A DNA stretch of 64,000 bases from Rachycentron canadum (taxonomy: Eukaryota; Chordata; Actinopteri; Carangiformes; Rachycentridae), in the NCBI GenBank assembly GCA_038496675.1, contig CM076651.1:15884762-15948761 (forward strand). The letters are read 5' to 3'. The translations under genes and the position numbers were made by a program. Shown here in pieces: positions 21,995 to 34,769 of this stretch. Numbering within the stretch: the first letter of the stretch is position 1; each line of letters opens with the position of its first letter. The notes under the pieces were generated by a model. The model searched no databases, was not told where the DNA came from, and worked only from the letters and a program-made list of their open reading frames with translations.

Positions 21995-24699
21995 TGGCTG
22001 CACTGGTAAGAAAAAACTTTCATAAACTTAGGTATTGGTCTAATCCTTCTGTCAGCTGTATTCAAGACACATGGCACCAAGTCCTCAGTCACACGAGAAC
22101 ACAATCTTATGCATTAGACATTACTGCTATAAAACAAGAACTAACTTAATTGAATGATATGTTTTTAAACAGATGATTATTTCATTGTTTTAGCCAATTT
22201 ACAAGGTAAAAGGCTTTGAAATCTGACTTTCGTAGTACATTAAGTTGCCAAATAATGACAATCAAGGAATGACAAGTCTTGTGTAAAGCTGCAGAGCATA
22301 GTTAATAGAAAATGTTTTAGATGTGACAGTGCTTTATAAAGGCACATGATGACTGCTAGCTTCTCTTCAGTGTTCAGACTGCAGGCACTTAGTGCGCCAG
22401 GTGTTTTGCCCAAGATTTTTCCACAAGACAAATGGAAAAGTGCCATATCCTTTAAACATCCCATTAATGTGTCTTATAAGACTCACCACAACTGAGCTCC
22501 AAAAGCTCAATTTTATTACAGTTTCTTGTCTTTGTCAGGCATAGCTTCCAGTTTACGTTTTCAGGTAATTATAGCGTTGTGCACACTAGAGTGGCACAAA
22601 TTAGCACTTTGGGGGAAGTATCAGTTGGCTGGATGCCCATCATTGCCTGTATGGCCTGGACATGATAAACACACGTGCACAAATGCCTGTAAAAGGCCTC
22701 CAAAGTGTGCGTCAACATTTTAATGGAGAATGTGTCTTGGCTCTGTATGACTTTGGTTCAAGACTGAATCAAACACAACTGTTAATGGACAATAATGATG
22801 CACAAACTCAGCTCGGTTCCAAACATATTGTCAAAGGATGTTCTGACCTAAACCCTTTTGGTCAAGTATCATTTCAAGCAGTGTACCTGTTTTTAAAGTT
22901 GAATTGCTGGATTTCAAATGATTGTAGTGAAAAATACATAGAGTTACTTTATTGATCCCAAACTGGGAAATCCTTAAAAGTAAATTACAGAGTGAGAGGA
23001 CACCTTATAAAAGGCAGAGTTAGGGCTGAGTCTGTAGTTTCTGTAGAGGTTTGATGTGGTCCGGAGAGTTTTTCTACCACACATGCCATGAAAGAGAACT
23101 TATGGCTGTACTGTGTGCTCTGACAGCTGATGCTCATGGTAGGAAGTGCAGAATACAGAGCAGCGATTCCTCCTTATTACATGTGGAATTTCCTCCCAGT
23201 TGATTGAAGTATCAGCATATTGATGCCATATTCCCTCCCACAAGAGCCCAGAGTTTTAATAATTTGCAGAATGAAGGGGGTAGATGAGAGGGTATCAAAG
23301 TCACTTACATTTGTTTAATCTCTGAAGCACAATCACAAAATTTTCTATAACAAGAAAGCAGGTTATAATTTCTCACTAAAACGCAGTGTGGAAACCAGGA
23401 AACTAAAGCCACATAAGACAGTTGGCATGGATGTACACTGTGTACCACGTATGTACTGTAACAGTAATCAATACGTGCCAAGAAATACTATATGTACGTT
23501 TACAGTATGTTCATGTAGAGGACAAATAACAATAACTAATCTCATGTCATTTAGCTGTTCTATGCAAAGTTAATGTAATCCTCTAATGTTTAGTGTAACG
23601 CATCAATCATGCAAAAATCTATTGTTGCATTAGCCTTGAAAGAACAATAATAATAAAAATGCTATAATGGTTTTAGCTTCCTTTCCATAAATCATGCTAG
23701 GAGGCAGGGGAGGGGGCATCTTAACTTGCCATTTCAGCTCATCTGAGCAGTTGAAAGGATGCTGAATACTGATATGATATTGAACAATAACTGGAGCTGC
23801 AGTTGGTCACTTTCAACCTGAAGTGGTTTGAAATACTGCATGACACAGTCGCTGCTTCTAACCGAAGTTGACCCAACACCTTCTACCAAGACATAAAGCA
23901 GTTTTCTGTTCAATAGCCACTCAACAAGGGACGTAAATCAACAGTAAATGCGTAAAAACAGTGCATCGTGGAAGATTTATTGCTACACTGCAAATCCTTT
24001 TAAACAAATATTAAAATAAGACCCAAATCAGCCAGAACGCCATTTAACAGGTCATGCTCACTTCAGATTTGAGTTGGGCTGCAGGAGCTGACAGACCATC
24101 TGAATTTACATCGATATTAACATTTGATTAATAACAGAGCTTTCACTCTCAAGTCTGGTTATGTTCTAAGTGTATAAGTCTGTGATCTATGAACAAAATG
24201 CAAATAGAATCAACACATGATTGGAGCACATTGTTCTTTCCAGTGGTTAAACAGCACATTAGGATACATATATGAATGTGAACATACAACAGTCAAGCAG
24301 ATCTCCTGTTCAATAGCGAATCATTATACAAGCAGTCATGTAGCCAAACACATATGTATAGAGAGAATTGCTGAAGAGCAGAGCTTTCAGGTTCGATAAG
24401 TGAAAGTGCATTTCTACCATGTGGTTTCAACCTGGGACCTTTACAAGTGCTTGTCAGAGTAGTGCTCAGAGTATTGCCTGAAGAGGCTTTTCGATTTCAC
24501 AGAGAATACACTCTAACCAGAAAGTGGGTGGAGAAGATAATTCTCCAAAAGAGGAAAAAAAAAAAGAAAACTAGAGCATTAATAAACCTTTTTAGTTGGC
24601 ATAATCATTCATTTTGAACTTAAACTGAACAGAGCAACAAAACAAATCATTTTTGGGGAAAGAATACATGTATTTTAATGCCCTCAAGCAAAACTAATT
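21995..24699. other. Noncoding stretch with a LINE-tail-like fragment
   Basis: AT-rich unique DNA apart from the fragment at 22936-22976. A 97-codon plus frame (22662-22955) has no domain. No RNA gene or exon pair was supported. Confidence 0.4.
22936..22976 (-). mobile_element. LINE 3'-tail-like fragment
   Basis: TTACTTTATTGATCCCAAAC followed by TGGGAAATC matches a 3'-terminal signature I recall from teleost non-LTR elements. Read on the minus strand it has the order GATTTCCCA, then GGGATCAATAAAGTAA. The element body, if kept, would lie to the right (up to about 23170), but I see no coding remnant. The family is not assigned. Confidence 0.4.
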
Positions 24700-25200
24700 A
24701 AAGACGACACCTCATTTGCATAAATAAGCATTATAATTTGCATGCATGCACGAGGGAATAGAGTCAGAAAAGAAAGCAATATTTTGCAGTCTGCTAATTT
24801 CATTTTATTCAGGATTTAAGCTTAATAAAGATTCATTTTGGAGGGGAATGGAAAATAATCAAAGGGGAAATTTGAACTATCTCCAAAGATGCAGCAGCCT
24901 TGTATTCAAAGGGCTCTTTCCGAGTCACCAGATGACTCCTAATCTGGAGTGGCACTTCCTGGCCCAGCTCCAACACCAACTCCTTGAAAGGTAAAAAAAT
25001 TTTAGAGCCCAATTTATTAGTATGCAGTTCTGGCATCGGGTAGAGAATTAATGGCGGTGACTGATAATGACTGTAATCGTGGCACAAATGGGGTGTTGAA
25101 ATAGCAAACAACGGGCACAAGGCATGTAATGGGGATTTTATTAATTACCCGAGGTCCCTAGCATGAGCAGTCTCCAGGATTTACTGTGGCCATGCCAGCC
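24700..25200. other. CNE-like block with paired octamers
   Basis: Opens with two perfect ATTTGCAT octamers (24714-24721 and 24736-24743). Unique sequence follows with CTAATCTGGAGTGGCACTTC near 24939, CCCAATTTATTAGTATGCAG near 25007 and TTTTATTAATTACCCGAGG near 25137. Overlapping open frames on both strands (82 codons plus, 95 codons minus) show no domain. The texture strongly suggests a regulatory element, but conservation is untested. Confidence 0.35.
24714..24743 (+). promoter_or_regulatory. Two perfect POU octamers 22 bp apart
   Basis: ATTTGCAT occurs at 24714-24721 and 24736-24743 on the same strand. The 22-bp period is about two helical turns, so both would face the same side of the DNA. 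The octamer is the canonical site of POU-domain factors. Occupancy is not shown. Confidence 0.35.
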
Positions 25201-28200
25201 AGTTGAGGAGGGGTTGGCCAGTCTAATCTGACAATGAAAGGGTCACTACAGAGATTGCAGTGTGGGCAAAAGGGAGTAACACGGCACGTTGCTGCACTTG
25301 CTCCAAAACTGCTTCTAATATCATGAGAGTTACTTGTATTGAACAGAGAGGGGTTGTATTCACTTTCCTTATTTACTGGGGGGATTGGAGCACATTGAAT
25401 TCGTTGAGCACTTTTAAGTGAATAGTTGCAAAGTGCTGCTCTGTAGCTAAAAGTATGAAATTTGCTCATTCAGCATTTATTTAGTCAGATAAGAAAACAG
25501 ATAAAAAGACAATTAAGATAAATTACCCTCTATATATTATTTTGTTCAAGTTATATTGTACATGCAGCCAGCTACAACTAAATAATCTCCTTCTATCTCT
25601 TTGTTGGCTATAAGAAATCAACATATGGTCGCACTGCCAGGTAGGATAACCCATTCACACATCAACTCATCAACAAGAGAGGATTGATTAAAAGTCCTTT
25701 TTATTACTCACTGCATCCTTAATGGACGCTAGACTTTCAAAATGGAAGAAACAATTAGAGTTTTACTGCTTTGTGGGCACTACTGATTTATATAAATCAC
25801 TGCACGGGTGTAAATTTTCCAATAAAAGACTCAACCACTCCTAGCATACATAATCAACATGTCCACACTTAGTACACACTCTAGACTCGCACAATCTCTT
25901 TAAATTGGTAGGACTCAACAGTCACACCAATTCAGCCTCACTCAATCAACAGATTGGGTGTGCTTGATGGAATTTCTAAACTGTTTCTATATGCTTTACT
26001 ACTAATCATACCCAGTGCTTTAGGCCCAAAAAGCTGTCCCCAAGGCAAACAAACATGGCTTCGACTACTCATATTTCAGTGTTGTTGGAAGATAAAATGA
26101 GAGTTTTCTCTGGTTCATTTAGAGCAGTTAATATTATCTCTGGACTGCATTACCCAGTATGTTTGGTTTGTTCTGGCACGTGAGATTACTGTTACTGCAT
26201 CAGATGTGGAATAAACGAGGTTTATCTGGAGTCATCTTGATGCCAAATGGAATAAATGCTGATGTGATTTTGACAATAAGAATGCGTGAAATTTTGCCAA
26301 ATGAAGGCAAACAGCCAAATTTAAAATGTAGTTGTCGTAGTTGAGTGATATGGTCACTGTGATACTCAGTTGGAGCATTAAACAGATGGAGCCATGCTGT
26401 GAAATATAAAATGCCACTCCCTGTAATATAGTCAATAACCTCAGTTTAAAATAGCATCTTAAAATTGCTTGGGTACCTAGATGCAATTAAAGTGCTATTC
26501 CACCCAAAATCTATCTTTGGAGTATCAAATAACTGCCCTCTGTAGGCTGTAAAAAAGTTTAGAAGTTTTTACCCTCAATGAGAAAGCGGCTGTGGTCAGT
26601 CTGTATTCATGTCAATTACAATAGATCCTAATATGGAAAAGATTTCAAGGAAAAAAATGCATTAAAACATTGAACCGTTGGTGCAGTCTGAGTGAAATCA
26701 TACACAGATAAACACACACACACATACCCTGAAATTAGACTGCTGGAAAAATGAATAAACTGTGGCTGTGTCAATATACACAATGTAGTAACCTTGAAAT
26801 CATATGCACTCCATATAGATTTAGTGTTCATGAAACAAACCTAAAGGCTACGTGCACCTGTGAAATACATTTTTATTACTGATGCAAAGAGTGATAAGGT
26901 ATTTTCTGTCAGCAAAGAAAGTTAAGAAAAAAAAAAAAAGCTCATACATAAAAAAGTAAGGTGAGCCAGATGCACATTGTATTTAGAGCAAGTGTGATGA
27001 TGAACCTGGATGCCTTTTTGCTCAAGTCACATTGCGTGACAAAGGTGTTTGTATATTGTACAGTATATTTATCTCATACTTATGCCCAAGGGCAAGTGCT
27101 GGTAACATGACCTCAGAAAATCTCACCATTCAGGTTCAGATTTTCAGTTTTTGTCATGCACCTGCTTTATGAGCAGTTTCACACAGACTCTTTTTTTGAT
27201 TTTTTTATTTTTTTTTATTTGGCAGACTCAAGCTCTATGTTCATAAATTTTTTTTATTTTTTTTATTTTTTACTATAACTTGAGTATCCATTTCTATAGT
27301 GAGCAACCCTTTCTCTGGAATCTGAAATTCCAATCTGCAGACCACCATAAAAGCCACTGATTGTCGAGGCTATTTATCAAAGAAAAGCACACAAAAAAGC
27401 ACCGGTTAACAAGGGAAGAAAACTTTCAACACATTGTAATTGTATTGGAGTGAAGAAATGTGGAAGGAATTCGTTTTAATGGAACATATTCTTCAGATAG
27501 CAAATATTTATGAAATATCACCTTATCAAACATCTTCACATGAGCTCAACATTCACAGTCACTGAACAGTTAACACTTTTGAGCTCCTGTGATTACTGTT
27601 TTATCACCAAAATCAAAATATGCACTTTTTCAGAAGCTTCCCTCATTCACATGTTCTGACAAGGCTTTCACAAGTGGCTTGGCTCTTGGTTATGTTTATA
27701 GTATTACTGTGTACCTTAGTGTGTCTTAAACATTGTTTTTCAATGGGGTTGCAATAAAACTTCACCATATAAAAACAGAACACGATGCAAACTGAGCAAA
27801 TATTTGTTTTAAACATGTTCCTTCCACTTCCTTTCTTCCACTATGTCATTAGATGTTGTAAGTATTAATATTGCGTACACATTTACTCAAAGAACGAGGT
27901 TTATATATGTGTTTAACCACAGCTTTTTCTTTCAGAAATACCGGCATAGTCTTTTCATGTCATTTACCTAAAAAATCCTGGCATAATATGTCCTGATAAA
28001 TTATTTTAAAACAATTTTAAACAGATTACTTGTAGCATTGCCTACTCATTTTCTCTTCACTGTCCCAGAAACCATCATCACTGTAATGGAAAATACCAGT
28101 TTGAGGCAAATACCACAAAGTACATACCCCATTTACTTGTGAAATACCCATCTTCTTGAAGCTTTTTACCTTGAGAACCTGTTCCATGGGTGTGTACATA

Positions 28201-29815
28201 TTTTTTTCGAGTTACGAGGTCATGTGTGAAAAATGTATTGAAAAACAGTCATGCCACAACGTATCAAAACCTGTTTTTACATAATGATCGAGATATTTTA
28301 AAAATCAGCCCCATCTTAAAACGCACAATGAATGTTCCTTTCTGCTTTTGTTTGTTTTTGTTCCTCCTGTTCTTGTCTCTGAGGAGAAAGGGAGAGACTT
28401 TGAAACTAAAGTTGGCAACATTCCTTGGCAATGAGACACACACAGAGACAGAAGTATCACCTTATTGCTTACTTTGTGAACACATTAAAAAGCACAAAGA
28501 GCTGAACCAGATGTTCAGGTTTTGATCTGAAAACAGATAGCATGTATAGCTAGAAAGGCGTAACCATATATCACAAGAAATGCTTAATAATGTTCTGTAA
28601 AAATGATATATTTCGGTGTCGGGCAGTCACTGCTGTTGTGTGTCTGTGCTGTACTTCTCGGATATATGTTTTAATGTATTCTGAACACTCTGTCTGTCTT
28701 AATGTTGACAGTGTGTTGAGCCAGTGCAGCTCTCACTAAACTCCAAACTTTGTTGCTCCCTCTGATAAAGAGAAATCACTTATCCAGGCGGAGATTTTTC
28801 CAACAATTCGTACCCCCCACTTTTTAAGGGATAGAGTTTTACAAATCAGCAATAGACACAAAAACAGACATGTCCCAGTTATTGCTGGAGCAAAACAAGT
28901 GCCCGTCAGAAGCAGCAGTCCTGTGGGTGTTGAGATCCCTCTGTGTTCCAGAGGTGTCTCAGACAACGTGTTGCCTCACCTGGTCCTGTGTTTACCTCAG
29001 ATGGTGGGATTAGGAAGCAGCCATGTGGAAGATATGACTCTAATCCACTGTGCCTTTACTTGGCATTCAGACACAGTCCACCGCAACTCTTCCGCTCTCC
29101 TAAAGGTAGAGCAACACCCTAAAGGAATGTGAGAAATATCAACAGCATTTCGAGACTCTCAGCGTTTGCTACAGCCACACAGGGCACAGTGAGGGAGGGT
29201 CGCAGGTGGACCGTTTGTGGATCAGTGCAGTGTTATAATACCGTCTTGCAGTGCTTCTCAAACAGTCATCAACCAGTTGATAGATTCAGCTGCACAAGAC
29301 AGATCATCATATTCTGTCCATGGACAGGAATAACTCGGCTCTAGATTTGCGTCTGGCACTTTTCATTTCATATTATAGTGAATATTGATATTACATGTTT
29401 AATTTCAGATAGACTTTTGAGAAAAGTTTTCCTGTGCGACTGTTTCATTGTAGTGATGTTTAGTGTCTAGTATTGTTTTTTCCAATGAAAAGTATGTGCA
29501 CTGCAACATTTTATGTTAGCAACATTTTATATATAAGTAAAAGTAAGTAAACAATTAAACTTTGACTTCTTCTTGATCATGACTCCCTGCCAATGCGATG
29601 AACTGTTGATGAAATTTCAAATCACCTTTTGATTTTGTTTTTGTCAGGCACTAAGTTCAAACTTTCTAATACAACAGTGAAATATTTCATAAAACAGCTC
29701 ATCATATCTACTTTGTACTGAATATTAAGGGCAGTTTTCAGGAGACCAAGCCACCGACTTTGTTTGATAGCAGATTAAGTTTCACACAGGGCAAGAGCTT
29801 GGTCATATTGATAAA
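25201..29815. other. Noncoding AT-rich stretch
   Basis: Includes T-rich low-complexity patches (27191-27230, 27248-27270), an A-run near 26927-26939 and a transposon-end-like word at 26488-26509. The 103-codon minus frame (25158-25469) and 111-codon plus frame (28190-28525) have no recognisable domains. No exon pair or RNA gene was supported. Confidence 0.4.
26488..26509. mobile_element. Transposon-terminus-like word
   Basis: Read on the minus strand this is TTTTGGGTGGAATAGCACTT, close to the TTGGGTGAACTATCCCTTTAA terminus I recall from abundant fish miniature DNA transposons. Only one end is visible and the downstream copy is not delimited. Confidence 0.25.
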
Positions 29816-30180
29816 TTATTATGCATTTAATGGAGGTCATCGTTATTTTTTCACCATTTAAGAGGCATCATTTGCTTCTGTGAGAGTTTACAGCTTTGTT
29901 TTGGGTGTTTTTGGTCTGAGGGTTTGCCCTTGATGTCATAACTACATCACCACCTCCATCACAAAGGGTAGAAAGCAAAACTCTTATTTATCCATTGTGC
30001 TGATAATTAAGCCGCTCTCATTAGTGACATAATTGGAAATGTAATTAGCAATAGTAATAATTATTGTGTTTAATACCTTTTCTCCTTAGTTATCAGGCTC
30101 ATTCAAACTGGTAATTAGCAGTCAAGAGAATTTCATACTTTTGTCCTAATTCATTTTGGTCAACAATTACTTCTCTTGTA
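29816..30180. other. CNE-like block rich in homeodomain cores
   Basis: Contains GATAATTAAGCC, ACATAATTGG, TGTAATTAGC, ATAATTATTG, GGTAATTAGC and CAATTACTT within about 180 bp, in otherwise non-repetitive sequence. TAAT/ATTA cores are homeodomain-binding words. In AT-rich DNA some clustering is expected, but here the cores are embedded in distinct flanks. It is called regulatory-like by texture only. Confidence 0.3.
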
Positions 30181-30844
30181 TTTTACATCAATAAATCATT
30201 ACCACATTCATTTAGATTTTTCAGTAAACATAAACTCTGTGCTCGGCCACTTTTTACAGCAGGAAAACTACTGTTACCGTTTGAGCTGTAACTGTTTCTT
30301 AACTTTACTTGTCGACCAGCAAAAGGAAGGGCAGGGTTTAAGCGAGCTGTTGTCTTAATTTTGAGAAAAGGAAAAAAAACAAGTTATACCAGTTGTACAC
30401 TCCTTCTGCTTTAACCAGCTGCATCCACAATATGAGATTCTCCTTTGGTCAAACCTGGATGAAGGACAATGTCAGCTTGCCAGACTTTGACCTCCTACAT
30501 CAGTCAGGAAGGTTGCTTCTCCTCATATAATCAAAAGTTAGATTGTAATTGTGATTTCAGCATCATTCAGGCGCAGGTAGTGGGAAAAACAAAACTTGTA
30601 TAAACCACTAACTGTTACATTGCTATTAAAATCTGTATCGTCATTCTTGGGGTGCAGAGGTTTCGTCTGGATTGGAGATTTGTGTGACTGCTTTGAAGAT
30701 TCATACAGTTGCATCCAAACTTTTACTGGTCACGTCAGCAATGGCATCTTATGGTGCAATCTGGTCAAATCCTTAGTGCTTTAAATCTCTCATTTCAAAG
30801 AAACTGCATGTGATGGTAAACAGCTGTTTTATGTTTATCTACAG
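30181..30844. other. Noncoding stretch upstream of an exon candidate
   Basis: AT-rich unique sequence with two 60-62 codon frames lacking domains. Its 3' end, CTGTTTTATGTTTATCTACAG, provides a good acceptor for the exon candidate at 30845. Confidence 0.45.
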
Positions 30845-30930
30845 AAATCAGATGGCAGTAGAGTGAGCGTCGGCCAGAGGCGATAACTCTTCAGCGGATT
30901 CAGCTCCAGCAGAGATCGCTCAACAGGAAA
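30845..30930 (+). other. Candidate 86-nt untranslated exon, gene unknown
   Basis: A pyrimidine-rich acceptor ending in ATCTACAG at 30844 and an almost ideal donor GTAAGTC at 30931 bracket 86 nt that are clearly more GC-rich than the flanks. All three plus-strand frames contain a stop (TAA, TGA and TAG), and an ATG at 30852 opens only a four-codon frame (MAVE). If spliced, this is best explained as a 5'UTR exon with a tiny upstream ORF, or as a poison exon. I cannot name the gene. The splice signals are among the best in the window, but use is unproven. Confidence 0.45.
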
Positions 30931-32630
30931 GTAAGTCTTAAACTTCTATTTAAGACAGATCTCATTGTACATGGCATAGCTATATTTGCTCTAAATTCAG
31001 ATACAGTTGTATTCAGTAACTCCGACAGTGATGCCATGTATAAATTGGGGCTTGATCGGTTTTCCATCTTTGAAAGATCAAAGTTAAGTGATTTGTAATT
31101 TTGTTATATTAAACGGGATCGTGCAGTCCTCATTACATTTTTTAAATTTTTTTATTTTTTTTTTTGTCGACCGTGCGAATCAAAATATTGGATCACTGAC
31201 TTTACTTTAAGAAAACACAAAATGCAGCCCGTAGTGTTCAGTATTAATGTCTGTGCTCCATGTTGAAGTTGCACCTCGGTTTCATGGAACAACTTAATTG
31301 TCTCAAACATGCACGCAAGCAGCACGCACGAGTCATGATACCCCAAGGCCTAGATTAATTAAGCTATGAAAACCCATGAGCAGAGAGCATTCAGCAGGTG
31401 CCTGTTTGCCTTGGTATGGGACTTGTTTTTGGCAGTGGTGCAGTGGCTCATTATAAATCTATAATTAAGTTACAATTTTATTTGCTTTTTTTAAACATAC
31501 CGTCATAGGGGATCAACATGGCTTAAACTCTGATTCTGTTAAGTGCACTCTTGGCTATATTGCTATTGTATCCTCTGTTCTTCCTCAGGAATTATACTTT
31601 GACAAATATGTGAATGAGAGGCTGAGAGTGATACTGTGCATGTCACTCACTGGTTGTTATCCTGTGCCTCCTACAGGTGTTCTTGTTTTTAACTTGCTGT
31701 AAATCTTAAAATCTCTTGATTTGTCTCAATCCAAAACAAGCTGATTTGCGCCCCCCCCCCCCCCACCACCTTTCCTCCAATCCTCTGTATTTCAGCACAA
31801 AAACGAACATTGCGCCCCCCTGCTGTCTGAAGGGATGGTCCTCAGGACCCCCACAGTTCAGCTCATCCCGTGTTGGGGAGTGTTGGCAAGGCTAAGTGAA
31901 TGCAATGAAGCGGCTCTCTCAGGGCAACGTCTGTTATATGGAGTCACCTGCCAGCAAAGAGGGAGGGTGAGACGCACAGCAGGGGCCTGAAGGAGGGATG
32001 AGCAGGGCTGTGGGAGAGAATCCCTCTGCCTACAGGGTGGTCAGACTGAATGAGAGTCACCATCTCGGTGCTTACGTTTGCCAAGAGCTCACAATGTAGC
32101 GTCGTGAGGAGCAGACTGGGCAGGAAATTGAGGTTAACAACATTGTTACATATTAAACAGCGCTCAGATGTGTGCACACGATGTGGATTGTTAAATCCTT
32201 ATGTAGTCAAGCAAGTTATTTAGTATTGAAATCTGTCAAAAAACTATATTAAATCACAATATTTGTGGTTCCTTCTGGATACGCCATTTTATGGAACTAA
32301 AGATCAAAAAGACATTAAAGTTATAATGAGGTTATACTCCATTTGCTGTGGAAAACTGCAGTAGAGATAATGTTGAGTTCGTGGTTTTAAGAGCTTAGGT
32401 TTACTTAATTCTATCTTAATTGCTGCTTTTATTAAAGTTTCTGCATTTTCATTTTAGAATGTCTCCAAACAAATGCTCATATTTAAAGTGCCGTTACCTC
32501 CCAGGACACTGAAATTGTTTATTTTCTAATTTAAAATACAGTACAGTTAAATCTGAATTGAAGAATACATCCCCAAACTCACTTCAAGTGGAGCAAATAG
32601 TCAGCAGTTGTCAATATTATGATTGTTTTC
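30931..32630. other. Noncoding stretch downstream of the exon candidate
   Basis: Includes a T-rich patch at 31138-31165, a 14-C run at 31751-31764 and a weak CTCF-like CGCCCCCCTGCTGT at 31813-31826. A 77-codon minus frame (31944-32177) has no domain. No gene seen. Confidence 0.4.
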
Positions 32631-32950
32631 ACAGGTGCTAATTGCACACTACAGAGCAGGTCTTAGCACCGGGTTTCACAGCTCAGACCTTACTAGTGAA
32701 TCTCGCCGCTTTCCTTTACTCTTTCCCCCACTGTGCTTTGCCCAGGGGAGAGACGCCTTCTACATGTTGTAATAAGGGTAGCTGATATAATGAAGGTCAT
32801 TGTAATCAGAGCTAATGTGCCAAGGAGTCAAGACACTGTAGCTTTATTTGCCAGTAAGGCCCGGCATTTGGTACCCATGGGGATCAGGCTGATAGTGTTA
32901 TCTTTGCTAACCTGACTCTAATACAGGCCTTGCTCTGCTGTTTGTGTCAG
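32631..32950. other. CNE-like block (putative regulatory sequence)
   Basis: Unique, moderately GC-rich sequence with GGTGCTAATTGCACAC near 32634, GGTAGCTGATATAATGAAGG near 32777 and TGTAATCAGAGCTAATGTGC near 32801. Only a 60-codon frame crosses it. It stands out from its AT-rich flanks by lack of low complexity. Conservation is untested. Confidence 0.3.
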
Positions 32951-33839
32951 TGTCGGAGCTGAACTTTTCCCAGTGATCCCCTCCATGTGTGGATGGGCAT
33001 GGATTGGGCTCCACTCCGCTCCATCCTGGTTAAATCCCATCCCTAGGTGTTTGGCTTCTCTCAGTTCACACACCGTATTTAGAGAGCCGTGCTTCCTCTC
33101 TCTGACTGTCTGACTTGGAAAACAGACTGGGCTCACATAGGCTTCAATTGAATGTACTTGACATAGAAACATTACATTGGCGTCTGCTGAGGACTGGCTC
33201 GTAAGAGATGACCTCTAAATCTAATCCTGTCCCTCAGGATATGCAAATGTCCTCAGCTCAAATTTGATTTGTTTTTGTCAGTTCAGGACACAGCAGTTTG
33301 TTTACAACTGTTATCCAACAGTGTAAAAATGGGTTGTTCACTTACACAGCTCTACTTTACAAGACTTTTTACAACCTCGCTCAACAGACTGTTTTGACAT
33401 TAAGGACTTGTATAAATTTTCCTCACGCTTTGCCATTAATATAATTTTTTCGTACGTAATAATTATGTGTAACAAGATATTTTATAAAGCGAGGCCAAGC
33501 TGTCAAATACAATAATTTACTGCAATTACTCTATTTAGTTATTGTTGATGTTATTTGTAAAATTGGTTAATAGAATAATGAAAAACATGTCAGGATGTCC
33601 ATTCTGCATCTACAGTTTCATGGCTAACTTGGTCGTCATGAGAATTTTACATCAAATGTCTGATGACCCATATGTGACTGGATATTTATCAGGATCCCCA
33701 AAGTCCATAAAATCAGAAACAAAACCCGTCTCTAGTGGGGATCCTCAGCAGAACTTGAAGGTCGATTACCATTTCTCTTATTTTTTTATACTCGCCTTTT
33801 TAACATGCCGCTCTCTGTAAGAAACATCAAAGGCCTTTT
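32951..33839. other. Noncoding stretch, nothing recognised
   Basis: Two open frames (84 codons minus, 92 codons plus) lack domains and splice context. AT-rich in the right half. No RNA gene seen. Confidence 0.4.
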
Positions 33840-34140
33840 TTTCCTATTCATCCCAGCACATCCAGGAAAAAAAGGCTACCCATATCTAACCCCATGCAAG
33901 TCCCTTGGTCCCATCATTCAAACTTCTTTGTGGCTTCCTAGAGGACCACGGTGAAATGATCTCTTTTGTTTCGCATCATTAGTTCCATCTGTTGTGCGAG
34001 CAGGCCTGTCTGTTCCGGAGCATGGCAACGTGATGGTCGCCAGGGGCAATTGGAGACGCTACCGTCCCGGTGGCTTGTGGCTCGACCTCCGCCACTACCG
34101 GTGCCTCGTCCATGGTCCCCATGACACTCACACTCGCTTG
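33840..34140. other. CNE-like block with a local CpG-dense patch
   Basis: From about 33972 to 34136 roughly 13 CpG dinucleotides occur in 165 bp, against very few in surrounding kilobases. A 74-codon plus frame (33994-34218) crosses it without a recognisable domain. It is too short for a classical CpG island; it may be a small unmethylated regulatory element or an untranslated exon fragment. Confidence 0.3.
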
Positions 34141-34769
34141 ACTGTTTTTACTTATTTATTTATACATCTGGAGAAAACAGAAGCACACATGTGCTTCACA
34201 TGCATAAAAGACAGTTAATTTAGTTGCTGTTTGAATGAAATAATTTAGCAGATGACATTATTGAGACGTACACGTAAATGCTGCTCTGTAGCTGAAGAGA
34301 ATGGTTTATAAAGTTGTAATAGTAAAGCAACGTATATTTGCCTCACTCTTTCTCTATAATAATATTAGCTACAAACTTCTCAGTTTTGTGTGGTACGTCC
34401 ACTCTGTGTCGAAAACAGGTCAGATTTGTGTACCTATTTACTTGCAGTTGGGAGTAAATGATGCGCCAAACAGATGTAGCATTTTCTCTCAACAAGGAAA
34501 TATTTTATTCATGATTTACATGAATGATAAATCTTCAGAAAGTCTTAGCGCTGATGGGCATACACAATTTAACATCTGTCTTCCTCAGAATAATTAATCG
34601 CATACCAGAACACTTGGGACTGAGTGTTGGATTTTTCCTCTTAGTTTGCTTGATCTAATTACTTCTTTAAAAGCAAAGCATTCTCTAAAGAAGACTGGAA
34701 TAATAAACATAGTGGCCATACGCTTCGCTAAAGAAAAATCTTGCAGGAAAATCTTGGTCTTGTGAAAAT
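34141..34769. other. Noncoding AT-rich stretch
   Basis: A 98-codon plus frame (34301-34597) shows no domain and its composition follows the AT-rich background. Nothing else recognised. Confidence 0.4.

Noticed and set aside
34024..34029. Further X-box-like GGCAAC, also near 56672
   Set aside because: Only one half-site fits; the partner half-site at the required spacing is absent.
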